A DNA stretch of 52,135 bases from positions 1 through 52,135 of the forward strand of contig CAZMNY010000053.1 of assembly GCA_964567745.1 (NCBI GenBank), read 5' to 3'. Position numbers and translations under genes: made by a program. This document shows, one piece after another, positions 1 through 7,913 of this stretch; the stretch's first letter is position 1; every line of letters starts with the position of its first letter. The notes below the pieces were generated by a model. The model saw only the letters and a program-made list of their open reading frames with translations, was not told the DNA's origin and made no database searches. The stretch is from CAZMNY01 sp964567745. Its GTDB lineage: Bacteria > Planctomycetota > Planctomycetia > Pirellulales > Pirellulaceae.

Positions 1-180
1 TAGCGGCGGGCTTAGCGGTGGGGTTAGCGGCGTGGTTAGCGGCTGGCTTAGCGGCAGGCTTAGCGGCGGGTTTAGCGGCTGGTTTTTCCGCTGGTTTCTC
101 GGCTGGTTTTTCAGCCGGTTTTTCCGCGGGCTTCTCGGCTGGTTTTTCAGCTGGTTTTTCTGCAGGCTTCTCCGCTGGCT
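1..180 (-). repeat. 12-bp tandem repeat coding KPAE/KPAA
   Basis: Roughly twelve-base units coding Lys-Pro-Ala-Glu, later Lys-Pro-Ala-Ala, are repeated in tandem inside the partial gene at the left edge. The units differ at synonymous positions, so the protein repeat is better preserved than the DNA repeat. Confidence 0.75.
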
Positions 181-430
181 TGGCTGCTTCTTTGACTTCA
201 TCGGTCGCTGCGGCGGAAGTGGCTTGGCCTTGGCCCCCTTTTTGCGCGGCCGATTTTTGCGTTGCTGACTTTTGCGCCGCGGACTTGGCGGCAGGCGCTG
301 CGCTCGATCCTTTGCAGCGACGATTTCGAAGTCGCTTGAGCGGGCAGGCCAAGGCGGGTTGCAGGCCGAGCGTGACGACTATGGCCAAGCAAATTGCGGA
401 GTGAAGAGATTTACTGGATCGGATGGACAT
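1..430 (-). CDS. Exported Ala/Lys/Pro-rich repeat protein, 3' end outside the window
   Basis: The minus frame is open from an ATG at 430 to the left edge without a stop, giving at least 143 residues. A GGGAG ribosome binding site lies about 8 bases upstream of the ATG. The N-terminus is a signal peptide: a basic start followed by the hydrophobic stretch AICLAIVVTLGLQPALA. A basic segment and a QKSA-type segment follow, then a run of KPAE units that grades into KPAA units. No enzymatic domain is visible before the edge, and such Lys/Pro/Ala stretches often act as periplasmic spacers. It is the last visible gene of the secretion cluster on this strand. The plus-strand reading of the same DNA (FSAG repeats) is a shadow. 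Function unknown. Confidence 0.75.
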   Translation of the reverse strand, partial: MSIRSSKSLHSAICLAIVVTLGLQPALACPLKRLRNRRCKGSSAAPAAKSAAQKSATQKSAAQKGGQGQATSAAATDEVKEAAKPAEKPAEKPAEKPAEKPAEKPAEKPAEKPAEKPAAKPAAKPAAKPAANHAANPTAKPAA

Positions 431-583
431 CGTTTGGCTCCCAGGTAGTCGATCGAGATAGCACTATCCATGCTACTTGGGTTTGTAGCCAGATTCAACT
501 TTCCAGCATCGTCGATCGGCCTGGCCGAGAAGGCCAAACACGCGAGTGCTCGCCAGCCGGGATTGCAGACCCTTCGCTGCGAC

Positions 584-757
584 TCAGTTTTCCGCCGTTT
601 GAGGCCCTTCGTTGTTCGTAGTTTCGTCTTTTCGTCGCCTTGCGACTCGCCGCTCTTCGTCGGCTTGTTCTTCCGGGCTGTTTTCGCGCCGGTCGGCGAA
701 CTCCCGCTTTTCAACCAGTTTTTGCAGCTCTTCCGGCATGTCTCGCCAATCGTTCAT
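584..757 (-). CDS. Small highly charged protein (57 aa)
   Basis: This is a 57-residue reading frame starting MNDWRDMPEELQKLVEKRE and ending in an Arg/Glu/Asp-rich tail. The ATG at 757 is preceded by GGAG at a good distance. An upstream in-frame ATG at 796 exists but has no such site. The protein is soluble, mostly predicted helix, with no signal peptide or cysteine. It sits about 100 bases downstream of the secretin gene and before the KPAE-repeat gene on the same strand, so it is probably cotranscribed with the secretion cluster. I do not recognise the family. Confidence 0.55.
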   Translation of the reverse strand: MNDWRDMPEELQKLVEKREFADRRENSPEEQADEERRVARRRKDETTNNEGPQTAEN

Positions 758-805
758 TGTCAGCTCCGAATTTGAGATTCCACCATTCAGTTCCATCGTT
801 TGCTT

Positions 806-871
806 CCGCACATCAGCGTGCCCGCTGCCGCACATCAACCTGCCCGCTGCCGCACATCAACGTGTCCGCTG
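806..871. repeat. Three tandem 22-bp units at the secretin 3' end
   Basis: Three units of CCGCACATCARCSTGYCCGCTG follow one another with two or three mismatches between copies. The third unit spans the stop codon of the secretin gene (857), so the last codons of that gene lie in a repeat that continues into the spacer. Confidence 0.8.
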
Positions 872-2947
872 CCAGTGCGAGGCTTGCTGTACGGAGTTGG
901 ATGGCTCCGCGTCCGCTTGGACTCGCCGGTGCGATATGGGCACCTGGGTTATCGGCTGAGGAGGCAATGGCGCGGGAGTCGGCGTGTATTCGGACTTGTG
1001 ATCGTGTCCGCACTGATTGCACGATTCGCCACCGGCATTCCAATGCCCGCAACGCCATTGTCTCAGTCGCGGCAACGGTCGAGGGTTTTCTTTGGCGTCA
1101 TAAAATCGCGGTTCCCATGGCCGGTACTCGCGGTGCAAAGCGCCATGCATCAACGGCGCTGTCGCTTTATGCCATTGCTCGTCGTGCCGCGCTTGCGCAT
1201 CGTCGCCGAACGGCAGGACTCGAGGAATCAATGCGATGATGATTTCCGATCGTTTCTTGCTGACCTCTTTCTTGCCGAACAGACTACCGAGGTGCCGGAG
1301 GTCGCCGAACCAAGGGATCTTGTTTTGGTTCTCTTCGTCCTTCTCCTGAATCAGTCCGCCGATCACGATACCTTTGCCGTGTTGTAACATGACATCGGTT
1401 TCCAATTCCGTGATCTCTTCTTCAGGCAAGCCGGTGTTGGGATTGACTTGCCCGCTGGAAATCTCGGGACGAACGTGCAGGAGAATTCGGTTGTCGCGAG
1501 TGATTTGCGGAGTGACTTCGAGCAACACGCCGATGTCGAGCGTCTCCACGCTCTCCGTGGTCGCCGTTTCCGTTGTCGTCGTCACGCGAAAACCGAGTTG
1601 CTGGCCGACTTGGATGCTGGCCGACTGCTTGTTCAGCACGGTAATATTCGGCGAGGCGAGCGTCTTGGTATCGGCCGTCGTCTGCAACCATTCGATTAAG
1701 CCGCTCATGTCCGGGCCGGTAAGTTGAGCGAAAAAGGCTTGGGGCGACGCGGCGTTTGCGAAACCGGTCGTGTTGATGTTCAGGTTGTGGCCCGACAAAT
1801 CAAAAGCGTGCTGGAGATTGACGCCGTGTCGATTGTCTTTACTGAGTTCCACCTCCAACACGTGCACTTCGATCTGCACTTGTCGAGGCGGGATATCAAG
1901 TTCGGCAATTCGCGCCGCAACTCGCTTGACGGACAGACCGAGATCTTCGACAGCAATTGCTTCTCGGGCCTTGCGATTTTCGTCGGCTGCGCTCGTGATT
2001 GGAAACGACTGTCCCGCCGGCGAGAGCATACCGGCAACGACGGGTGCGATGTCCGTCGCCATGACGTAGTCGAGTTCGAAAACTTTGAACACACGGCCCT
2101 GGACTTCTGCCGCAAGGTTGTTTTCCGCTGCGAGCGTCGTGACGTAGATGATTCGATTGTGAGTTGTCCAAGTTGTGCCGGAGGCGGCCGTGATCGCGTT
2201 GAACGCTTCGTCAAGCGGGATGCGAGCGAGAGAAATCGACAGCGTACCCGAAACGTCCTCGGCGCAGACCACGTTCAGCTTCAGTGTCTCGCCAATCATC
2301 GCCACAACGTCTTTCAGGGACGCGTTTCGAACGACAATCGAAACCAGGCCGTTGTTGGCCTTGACGTTGATGTCGGGGCGGTTGACCGGAATTCGTACGA
2401 CGCCGTTGCCCGGAGTGAGATCGGATGGGCTGGGGTTCTGCATCTTCTTGCGATTGGCCGCGTTTCGAATGGCATGTTCCAAGGCGTCGTCCAGCGGGGC
2501 GTTTGCAGACGCCTCGTTTGGTTCGGATTCGAAATTCTCTGGCGGCGTTTCGCCTTGAGCTCGGGAAAGTTTTTCGTGATTCTCGGGCGCTCGCTGTTGG
2601 ATGCGCAGCAGGTTCTGTAGCGTGTTTTGAGGTGATTGAGCCACCCGAATGGGTTTGCTTCTCTGAGGCGCGGCGAGGGGCAGGGCGAAAGGCGAACGGG
2701 CCGGCTCGCTCGATGTGCTTTCAACGCGCGACGGTTCGGTCGACGTTACAACAAACGGCTGTGTCGTTCTTCCGGATTGGCGATTTGTTGACGGCGTCCT
2801 GGCCACAGGACGATCGCCGGATTCGAGACTGGAGTCCGCCGAGTCGTCGGGCTGGGCAAGGGATTGGCCAACGATGCAAATGATCAGAATGGTCGCGGCC
2901 AAGATTGCGAACGATTGGATCGGGCCTCGGCGGGTAATCATCGTCAT
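857..2947 (-). CDS. Secretin (PilQ/GspD family), outer-membrane pore of the pilus/secretion machine
   Basis: This 696-residue protein forms the outer-membrane channel. The start at 2947 is chosen because GGAGAG precedes it and the frame opens with a signal peptide (ITRRGPIQSFAILAATILII). A Ser/Pro-rich linker is followed by an N0/STN-type domain (around SLKDVVAMIGETLKLNVVCA), an N-domain, and the secretin core with the typical late signature GKGIVIGGLIQEK, IPWFGDLRHLGSLF and SEIIIALIPRVL. After the core comes an unusual tail of about 120 residues, rich in Trp, Arg and Pro, with a CGH-x7-C-x2-CGHDH cluster. It is the last large gene of the pilMNOP-secretin block. Family assignment is firm; substrate and pilus versus secretion role are not known. 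Confidence 0.93.
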   Translation of the reverse strand: MTMITRRGPIQSFAILAATILIICIVGQSLAQPDDSADSSLESGDRPVARTPSTNRQSGRTTQPFVVTSTEPSRVESTSSEPARSPFALPLAAPQRSKPIRVAQSPQNTLQNLLRIQQRAPENHEKLSRAQGETPPENFESEPNEASANAPLDDALEHAIRNAANRKKMQNPSPSDLTPGNGVVRIPVNRPDINVKANNGLVSIVVRNASLKDVVAMIGETLKLNVVCAEDVSGTLSISLARIPLDEAFNAITAASGTTWTTHNRIIYVTTLAAENNLAAEVQGRVFKVFELDYVMATDIAPVVAGMLSPAGQSFPITSAADENRKAREAIAVEDLGLSVKRVAARIAELDIPPRQVQIEVHVLEVELSKDNRHGVNLQHAFDLSGHNLNINTTGFANAASPQAFFAQLTGPDMSGLIEWLQTTADTKTLASPNITVLNKQSASIQVGQQLGFRVTTTTETATTESVETLDIGVLLEVTPQITRDNRILLHVRPEISSGQVNPNTGLPEEEITELETDVMLQHGKGIVIGGLIQEKDEENQNKIPWFGDLRHLGSLFGKKEVSKKRSEIIIALIPRVLPFGDDAQARHDEQWHKATAPLMHGALHREYRPWEPRFYDAKENPRPLPRLRQWRCGHWNAGGESCNQCGHDHKSEYTPTPAPLPPQPITQVPISHRRVQADAEPSNSVQQASHWQRTR

Positions 2948-3110
2948 GGTTGGCTCTCCGTGCCAGCGGGTGACTTCGCAATTTGGCAGTCTATTTGTGT
3001 CGCTTGAGAGGACGCCCGCCGTCAAAAAAATGACTCTGCTCGACGTGCGACAACCTCGTTACATTCGGCGTCCTAAACAATCATCGTTCCAACGCAGTCT
3101 TCGCACTCGC

Positions 3111-3704
3111 CTAACGCTGAGTTAAATCGATGCGTTCCAATTCAACACCGTTTCGGCTAATCCGTTTCACTAGCAGACCTTCAAAGACGTCGCCCACGCG
3201 CAGCTCAAGCGCGCCGATCGAAGCCACGGCGTTCTCCTTGTCCAGGATCACAATGTCGACGCCTTGTTGCATCAGTTCGGCAAGTAACTGTTCGCGCCGC
3301 GTCTTCGCCTCGTCGACTTGTTTAACAGCTGGGGCGTCTGTTTGGCTGCCTTGCGCAAGCAATGCGTTACGCATTGGCGCGGGCAAGCGGAAGGGATCGT
3401 GATCGACAACATCGGCAACCTCAATCGTCGGCCAAATGACGCCCGTGCGGTTGGCTTCCAGAGGCGCCGCCGTCTGCGTCTCATCTGAATTCTTGATTTG
3501 ACGGGCTTTTCGCGCTGCGCCAATGCTGCCTTCCAGATCCGCTACGGCCGGCTCGCCCCCGCCGCCTCCTCCGCCACGAAAGAAGATGGGACCGAGCTGA
3601 TAAGCGACGACGCAGATGAAGACGATCGCCAAGACGGCGATCAGCGCCGCCTTGCCCGGGCTCAGGTTGTTTCGCTCCATCCAGCTCAATTGTTCGCTAG
3701 GCAT
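3111..3704 (-). CDS. PilP/GspC-like inner-membrane anchor protein
   Basis: This 197-residue protein has a short cytoplasmic N-terminus, one membrane helix (AALIAVLAIVFICVVAYQLG), a glycine run and a periplasmic region ending in a small beta domain (LELRVGDVFEGLLVKRIS). Order and topology match PilP or GspC/GspB proteins, which link the PilMNO platform to the secretin. The start at 3704 has a strong GGGAGG site; longer in-frame starts would read back into pilO. The ATG overlaps the end of the PilO-like gene by 8 bases, indicating coupled translation. Sequence similarity to classical PilP is weak, so the name rests mostly on position and architecture. Confidence 0.65.
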   Translation of the reverse strand: MPSEQLSWMERNNLSPGKAALIAVLAIVFICVVAYQLGPIFFRGGGGGGGEPAVADLEGSIGAARKARQIKNSDETQTAAPLEANRTGVIWPTIEVADVVDHDPFRLPAPMRNALLAQGSQTDAPAVKQVDEAKTRREQLLAELMQQGVDIVILDKENAVASIGALELRVGDVFEGLLVKRISRNGVELERIDLTQR

Positions 3705-4305
3705 CGTCGCCTCCCGTTGTTTCGTCGGCGTTCGACGGTTCTGGAGACTTGATCGCAAACGGAAGCAGCAAATTGAGCGTGAACGGGTAGATTTCGGAAT
3801 CGTCATTGGCGTGGATCGTGAGCTGCTCGACCGTTACCACTCGGGGCATCGCCATTAAAGTGTCGAGGAAGCGACATACGCCGACGTAGTCACCAGAAGA
3901 TCCAAAACTGATGGCCACCTCATAGTGGGTGTCTCGTTCGCTGATTTTTCCCACGGCGAAGTTGCGGATGCTGATCCCATATTTACTGGCGGCGTCCGTT
4001 ATCGCTCCCAAGAACTGCGATTCCTGTGCTTGATCGGGAATTCGCTCGCGTATCGAGTCCGCCAATTCCTCGGCTTCGGTGAGCCGCTCATGAAACAGAG
4101 CGTGCTCCTCGCGAATCCGGGCGGCGTTCTCAAGTTGCTCGAGCAGCTCTGTTTCTCGGGCTGTGTCTTCGCTGCGTGAGGCTCTCAGAATTGGCGCAAC
4201 GGCAAAGTAATAGGCCATGCCAAGGCACAACAAGACAGCCAGTCCGGCGCCGTGGATCAGCAGGCCGTAGCGGCGTAAATCGTTTTGTCGTTCGGCGGCA
4301 AGCAT
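3697..4305 (-). CDS. PilO-like pilus/secretion assembly protein
   Basis: This 202-residue protein has a basic N-terminus, one membrane helix (residues about 13-35), a coiled coil (about 45-95, LLEQLENAARIREEHALF), and a ferredoxin-like periplasmic domain containing a DTHYEVAISFGSSGDYVGV stretch. That layout is typical of PilO, which pairs with PilN. It lies between the PilN-like and PilP-like genes in the canonical M-N-O-P order, 72 bases after pilN. No strong ribosome binding site is visible before the ATG at 4305. Confidence 0.82.
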   Translation of the reverse strand: MLAAERQNDLRRYGLLIHGAGLAVLLCLGMAYYFAVAPILRASRSEDTARETELLEQLENAARIREEHALFHERLTEAEELADSIRERIPDQAQESQFLGAITDAASKYGISIRNFAVGKISERDTHYEVAISFGSSGDYVGVCRFLDTLMAMPRVVTVEQLTIHANDDSEIYPFTLNLLLPFAIKSPEPSNADETTGGDDA

Positions 4306-4377
4306 CGTTTTAATCAGCTGTGGTTCAAGTGTAGATCGTGACGCGTCTTTGTCTGAGCGAGTTTGTTTTTCCCGTCA

Positions 4378-4950
4378 TTAGTACTCGCAACGCAAAACGT
4401 AGCCTTGTGCTTCAAAGCCTCCGACGTTGGTTATGGAGGAGGAGTCGAGGTGCACGGAATGGAACGCGTTTGCATCCTCCAGATACGATGAGATTACGGA
4501 GATGTCGCCGGAATTGAGAGCGACGCCCTTCAGTTCAAGCGTGCGGCTTATGCTCGGCCCATCCTCTCCGTCCACTCGCGAGCGAGTCAGCACGAGGTTT
4601 TGTATCGAGATGCGGTCGGTTCGAGTCTTCGTGGCTCGACTCAGAATTCCCAATAGTGAGACGACGGATTTTCGTTTGCCCAGTTCGATCGCAAGCTGTT
4701 TTTGGGCTTCCAAATTTTTCATTCGTTTGCGAATGTCATCGATTTCATTTTGCATCGCTCTGGTCGGCGCGTATTGTCGTCGTAAGGCGGTCGCACGCTG
4801 TTTGGCCTGCCTGTTGGTTTCGAGTTCGCCCAATGCCAAACCGATTCCGGCCGCAACGAAACAAGAGACAACGACTGCCCATTGCCAAAGGCGGCGTTTG
4901 AGCAATTGCCGGCGTCGTCGTTTTATCGGCAGCAGATTCAGGTGAGTCAT
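4378..4950 (-). CDS. PilN-like pilus/secretion assembly protein
   Basis: This 190-residue protein starts MTHLNLLPIKRRRRQ, the standard PilN opening, whose short N-terminal peptide binds PilM. A basic segment, one membrane helix (WQWAVVVSCFVAAGIGLALG), a coiled coil and a periplasmic alpha/beta domain follow. The ATG at 4950 overlaps the pilM stop as ATGA, so the two are translationally coupled; the longer upstream frame lies inside pilM and is rejected. It is the partner of the PilO-like protein downstream. Confidence 0.87.
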   Translation of the reverse strand: MTHLNLLPIKRRRRQLLKRRLWQWAVVVSCFVAAGIGLALGELETNRQAKQRATALRRQYAPTRAMQNEIDDIRKRMKNLEAQKQLAIELGKRKSVVSLLGILSRATKTRTDRISIQNLVLTRSRVDGEDGPSISRTLELKGVALNSGDISVISSYLEDANAFHSVHLDSSSITNVGGFEAQGYVLRCEY

Positions 4951-6017
4951 GAGTCGCTCCAGGCGAGGGCCGACAATGCAATGGCGGACCCGAGCATTGG
5001 CAGCGGACAGACGCCGCTTTGGTTGCGAAAGTTTTCTTCGCCGTCCAGCGTCCAAAGTCGAGTACGCATTCCGATCGCCCGTTCGAGATATCGATCGGCA
5101 TTGCGGAGCGTCGCGCCTCCGCCGAACAGCCAGGCCGCTTCGGGGGCGCTCGCGCGCCGATTCATTTTCAGGTACGACATCGTGCGATCGAGTTCTCCAG
5201 CCACGACGGACAGGGCGTCCGCCACAGTGTCGGCGATAACGTGCTGAAGGTCGTCAACGGCTTTCCCGGGAACATCGGGCAAGCCAAAGTCGGTGAGCAC
5301 TTTTTGAGCCTCGCGAGCGTTCACGCCCAACGACTTCTCGACTGCCTCTAACACGATCCGGTAACCGCAATCTCGCAAGCAACGAACGAACAGAGGTTTG
5401 TCGCCGCTCACCAGACTGACGGTGATTCGGTTGTATCCCCAATCGACAATCAGGGCCGGTGCCGCGCCCTGTTCCGGATTGGATAGGTGCACTGCTCGAG
5501 CCAGCGCGAGTGGCGGCCCATCGAGCAACTCGGCGTAAAGGCCGGCGGTTTGCAGGTCATCGTAAACGCGATTGGACCAATCGGACTCGAGCGAGAGAAG
5601 GTTCAGGTTGTCCGCGTTGGGGTGAGTCTCAGCCGACTCGACCGACCAATAATCGTAAAGTCGGTTTTCCGCGCTGCCGCCATAGACCGTCGCGATTTCC
5701 TGCTGAACCTGCGCCGCCATCGAGGCGCTCGAGCCAACGACGCGAAGTCCGCGGTGATCGTACAGACGCATCGAAACGACGCAGGCAGCTTGCCGCCGCC
5801 CAAATCCGCCCGCCATATCCAATGCCACTCTAAGTTCGTCCGCCGAGGAGACGGCTGGCGTGTCGGGGCCGATTGCCGGCGCCCAAGGCTCATTGCGTCG
5901 AGCGATCGCGGCGCGAACGAGCCTCAGACCGGATGCGCGTCTCTCGACCTGCGCGATCTTTACGGCGTGGGCCCCAAAGTCCACGCCGATCCAGCCTTGT
6001 CGCCTAGCCAAGATCAC
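4947..6017 (-). CDS. PilM-like actin-fold ATPase
   Basis: This 356-residue cytoplasmic protein begins with a GTG at 6017 behind a GGGGGCG site. The N-terminal phosphate-1 loop IGVDFGAHAVKIAQVER and later LIVDWGYNRITVSLVSG (phosphate-2 type) and LFGGGATLRN (adenosine motif) mark the FtsA/actin fold of PilM. PilM forms cytoplasmic rings and binds the N-terminal peptide of PilN. The gene overlaps pilN by four bases. Length is normal for the family. Confidence 0.87.
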   Translation of the reverse strand: MILARRQGWIGVDFGAHAVKIAQVERRASGLRLVRAAIARRNEPWAPAIGPDTPAVSSADELRVALDMAGGFGRRQAACVVSMRLYDHRGLRVVGSSASMAAQVQQEIATVYGGSAENRLYDYWSVESAETHPNADNLNLLSLESDWSNRVYDDLQTAGLYAELLDGPPLALARAVHLSNPEQGAAPALIVDWGYNRITVSLVSGDKPLFVRCLRDCGYRIVLEAVEKSLGVNAREAQKVLTDFGLPDVPGKAVDDLQHVIADTVADALSVVAGELDRTMSYLKMNRRASAPEAAWLFGGGATLRNADRYLERAIGMRTRLWTLDGEENFRNQSGVCPLPMLGSAIALSALAWSDS

Positions 6018-6038
6018 GTCAATCGCCCCCGCTCAAGT

Positions 6039-6311
6039 CTATTTCTTCTTGCTGTCTTGTTGAAACGCCGCGTTCTCAAGTCGCTCGAGTCGTCCATCAA
6101 TTCGGTTCAACGTTGCTGAAATCTCTTTCAGCAGGTCCGCTGACCGCTCCGCGCCGCTCTTGCGAATTGTCGGCGCCGGCTTGCCGTAAATGCGCCCCTG
6201 GGCTGTCGCGTCCCGCCACGAGGCGGTCGACGCGAACAGAGCGGCGCCCGCAACCATCGCCAGGATCGTTCTTATCCATACTCGGCCCATAAGCGTTGCA
6301 ACCTTTCGCAT
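6039..6311 (-). CDS. Small exported coiled-coil protein (90 aa)
   Basis: The ATG at 6311 follows TAGGAGAAG, a clear ribosome binding site. The product has a hydrophobic leader (IRTILAMVAGAALFASTAS), a short basic linker and a C-terminal helix (LLKEISATLNRIDGRLERLE) with heptad spacing, ending in lysines. It ends 21 bases before the pilM-like GTG, so it is probably the first gene of the pilMNOP-secretin transcription unit. It may be an exported or membrane-tethered accessory factor. I recognise no family. Confidence 0.65.
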   Translation of the reverse strand: MRKVATLMGRVWIRTILAMVAGAALFASTASWRDATAQGRIYGKPAPTIRKSGAERSADLLKEISATLNRIDGRLERLENAAFQQDSKKK

Positions 6312-6710
6312 CGTTTCTTCTCCTACGACTGTTAATACCGAACGAATTTGTAATCGTTCCGTTTATTCCTGGCGTATCGGCCAGGCAAACTTTGCCGATT
6401 ATTCCGATCTTGCCGCCTAGGCCACCGCTACTGTCTTCTCCGGTCGAATGGACATCGGCTCTACTCGTCTTCGGTAAGTTTTCAGGCTCGTCGTCAGTTC
6501 AACTTGCCAAACTCCACTTCGGACTAAGTTCGGAGCGTAACGGTCGCGCATCGAGATTCATAATGTGACGCCCAGCGCGGAGGCGATTGTGCGCAGGTCG
6601 TGGCGCAAAGTTGACGCCGCCAGTTGATGCTGCCAGTTGATGTCGCGCAAATGATTGGTCTCGCCAACCAAGCGGCGACGACCAGCGTGAGCGACTTGCG
6701 AAAGCGCCGG
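6312..6710. other. 400-bp spacer inside the secretion cluster
   Basis: No credible gene is seen between the platform gene and the small coiled-coil gene. The DNA near 6600-6660 contains two copies of GCCAGTTGATG about 12 bases apart. The spacer probably holds the promoter of the pilM unit, but I cannot name clear -35 and -10 boxes. Confidence 0.4.
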
Positions 6711-7850
6711 CTAGTGCCCCGAGCTGACTTGAGCCATATCGAACATGGGCAACATCACGGAAGAGACGACGACGGCAATGACGATACCCATGCCCACGGT
6801 GATTGCCGGTTCGAGCAGGGTGACGATTTCTTTAAGTTTGTTCTCACCCTCTTCTTCGTAGTGGGTGCCAATAATCTCGGTGACGACGCCCATCGTGCCG
6901 GTCTGTTCCGCAGTGACTAACATCTCAGCCGCGCCAGGAGGAATGAAATCGGCGCGCTGCAGACCAGCTGCGAGTCCTCGACCGTTGATAACGTCGTCCT
7001 CCAGCTCGGCGAACAACTCACGGTATTGAACGCTTGTCGACGCGAGTCGCGCGAGTTTGAGGCTTTCGAGCATCGGGACGCCGCTCTCGATCATGATGCC
7101 CCAGAGTCGGCACACGCGGCCGATCTGAAGGTTTCGCGAAACGTCGCGGAGAAAGTAGCTGTAGAGCAAAATCCAGTCCCAATACGCTTTGCCTTTTTCG
7201 GTGCGTTTGAATGCATACAAGCCGCCAGCGACGCTAAGTGCGAGCGGGACCCACAACCAGAATCGCGTTTTCAATTCCATTGACATGCCGATCAACAATT
7301 GCGTCGTCATCGGCAGTGGCATTTCAAACTGTTCGAAGATCTCCGCAAACTGAGGGAGGACGAACAGAACCAGTGCGCCCAGCACAAGACTGGAGACGCC
7401 GCCAAGCATGACGGGGTAGGCAAGCATCGTGCGGATCGAGCCATTGAGTCGCATCGCGCTGCGTTCCATCTTGGCGAGTTCCGAGAGCACCTCCGGCATA
7501 CGTCCCGAGGCTTCGCCGGCCGCGATACTGGCGACGTAGGTGTCGCCAAACACGCCCGAATAGTGTTTCAGCGCCTCCGACAATGGACTTCCAGAAAGCA
7601 CCAACTCGTGAATGGCTTCCAACATCGAGCGCTGAGCGGCTTTGCGAGCTTGTCTGGCACACGATTGCAGGGCGCTCGCCACGTCGACGCCGGTCCGAAG
7701 CATGATCGACAACTGAGTCGTCAGGTCGACGATTTCTTTTCGGCTGACGCGAATCTTCGCCGCGGCGCTCTTTGGCGCTGCTTTGGCGTTCAGCGCGCTC
7801 GCGTCCGATAGAATCTGAGTGTTGGCCGCCGAGCTGGTTGCGATGCTCAT
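6711..7850 (-). CDS. PilC/GspF inner-membrane platform protein
   Basis: This 379-residue polytopic protein carries two T2SSF repeats: first about VDLTTQLSIMLRTGVDVASAL through a hydrophobic pair, then VCRLWGIMIESGVPMLESLK with the conserved tail GIVIAVVVSSVMLPMFDM. Three or four membrane helices are visible, including SSLVLGALVLFVLPQFAEIF and WLWVPLALSVAGGLYAF. The start at 7850 has GGAGC upstream; a GTG/ATG further out lacks one. Platform proteins sit under the secretin/PilMNO column and are turned by the assembly ATPase encoded 63 bases upstream. Confidence 0.92.
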   Translation of the reverse strand: MSIATSSAANTQILSDASALNAKAAPKSAAAKIRVSRKEIVDLTTQLSIMLRTGVDVASALQSCARQARKAAQRSMLEAIHELVLSGSPLSEALKHYSGVFGDTYVASIAAGEASGRMPEVLSELAKMERSAMRLNGSIRTMLAYPVMLGGVSSLVLGALVLFVLPQFAEIFEQFEMPLPMTTQLLIGMSMELKTRFWLWVPLALSVAGGLYAFKRTEKGKAYWDWILLYSYFLRDVSRNLQIGRVCRLWGIMIESGVPMLESLKLARLASTSVQYRELFAELEDDVINGRGLAAGLQRADFIPPGAAEMLVTAEQTGTMGVVTEIIGTHYEEEGENKLKEIVTLLEPAITVGMGIVIAVVVSSVMLPMFDMAQVSSGH

Positions 7851-7913
7851 GGTTTTGCTCCGAATTCCGTCCCTCAAAATTGACGTCGCTAGCCGTCGCT
7901 GTCCGCGGGATGC

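Noticed and set aside
18..404. Plus-strand ORF with FSAGFSAG repeats
   Set aside because: It is the antisense reading of the KPAE repeat of the minus-strand gene, which has a signal peptide and ribosome site.
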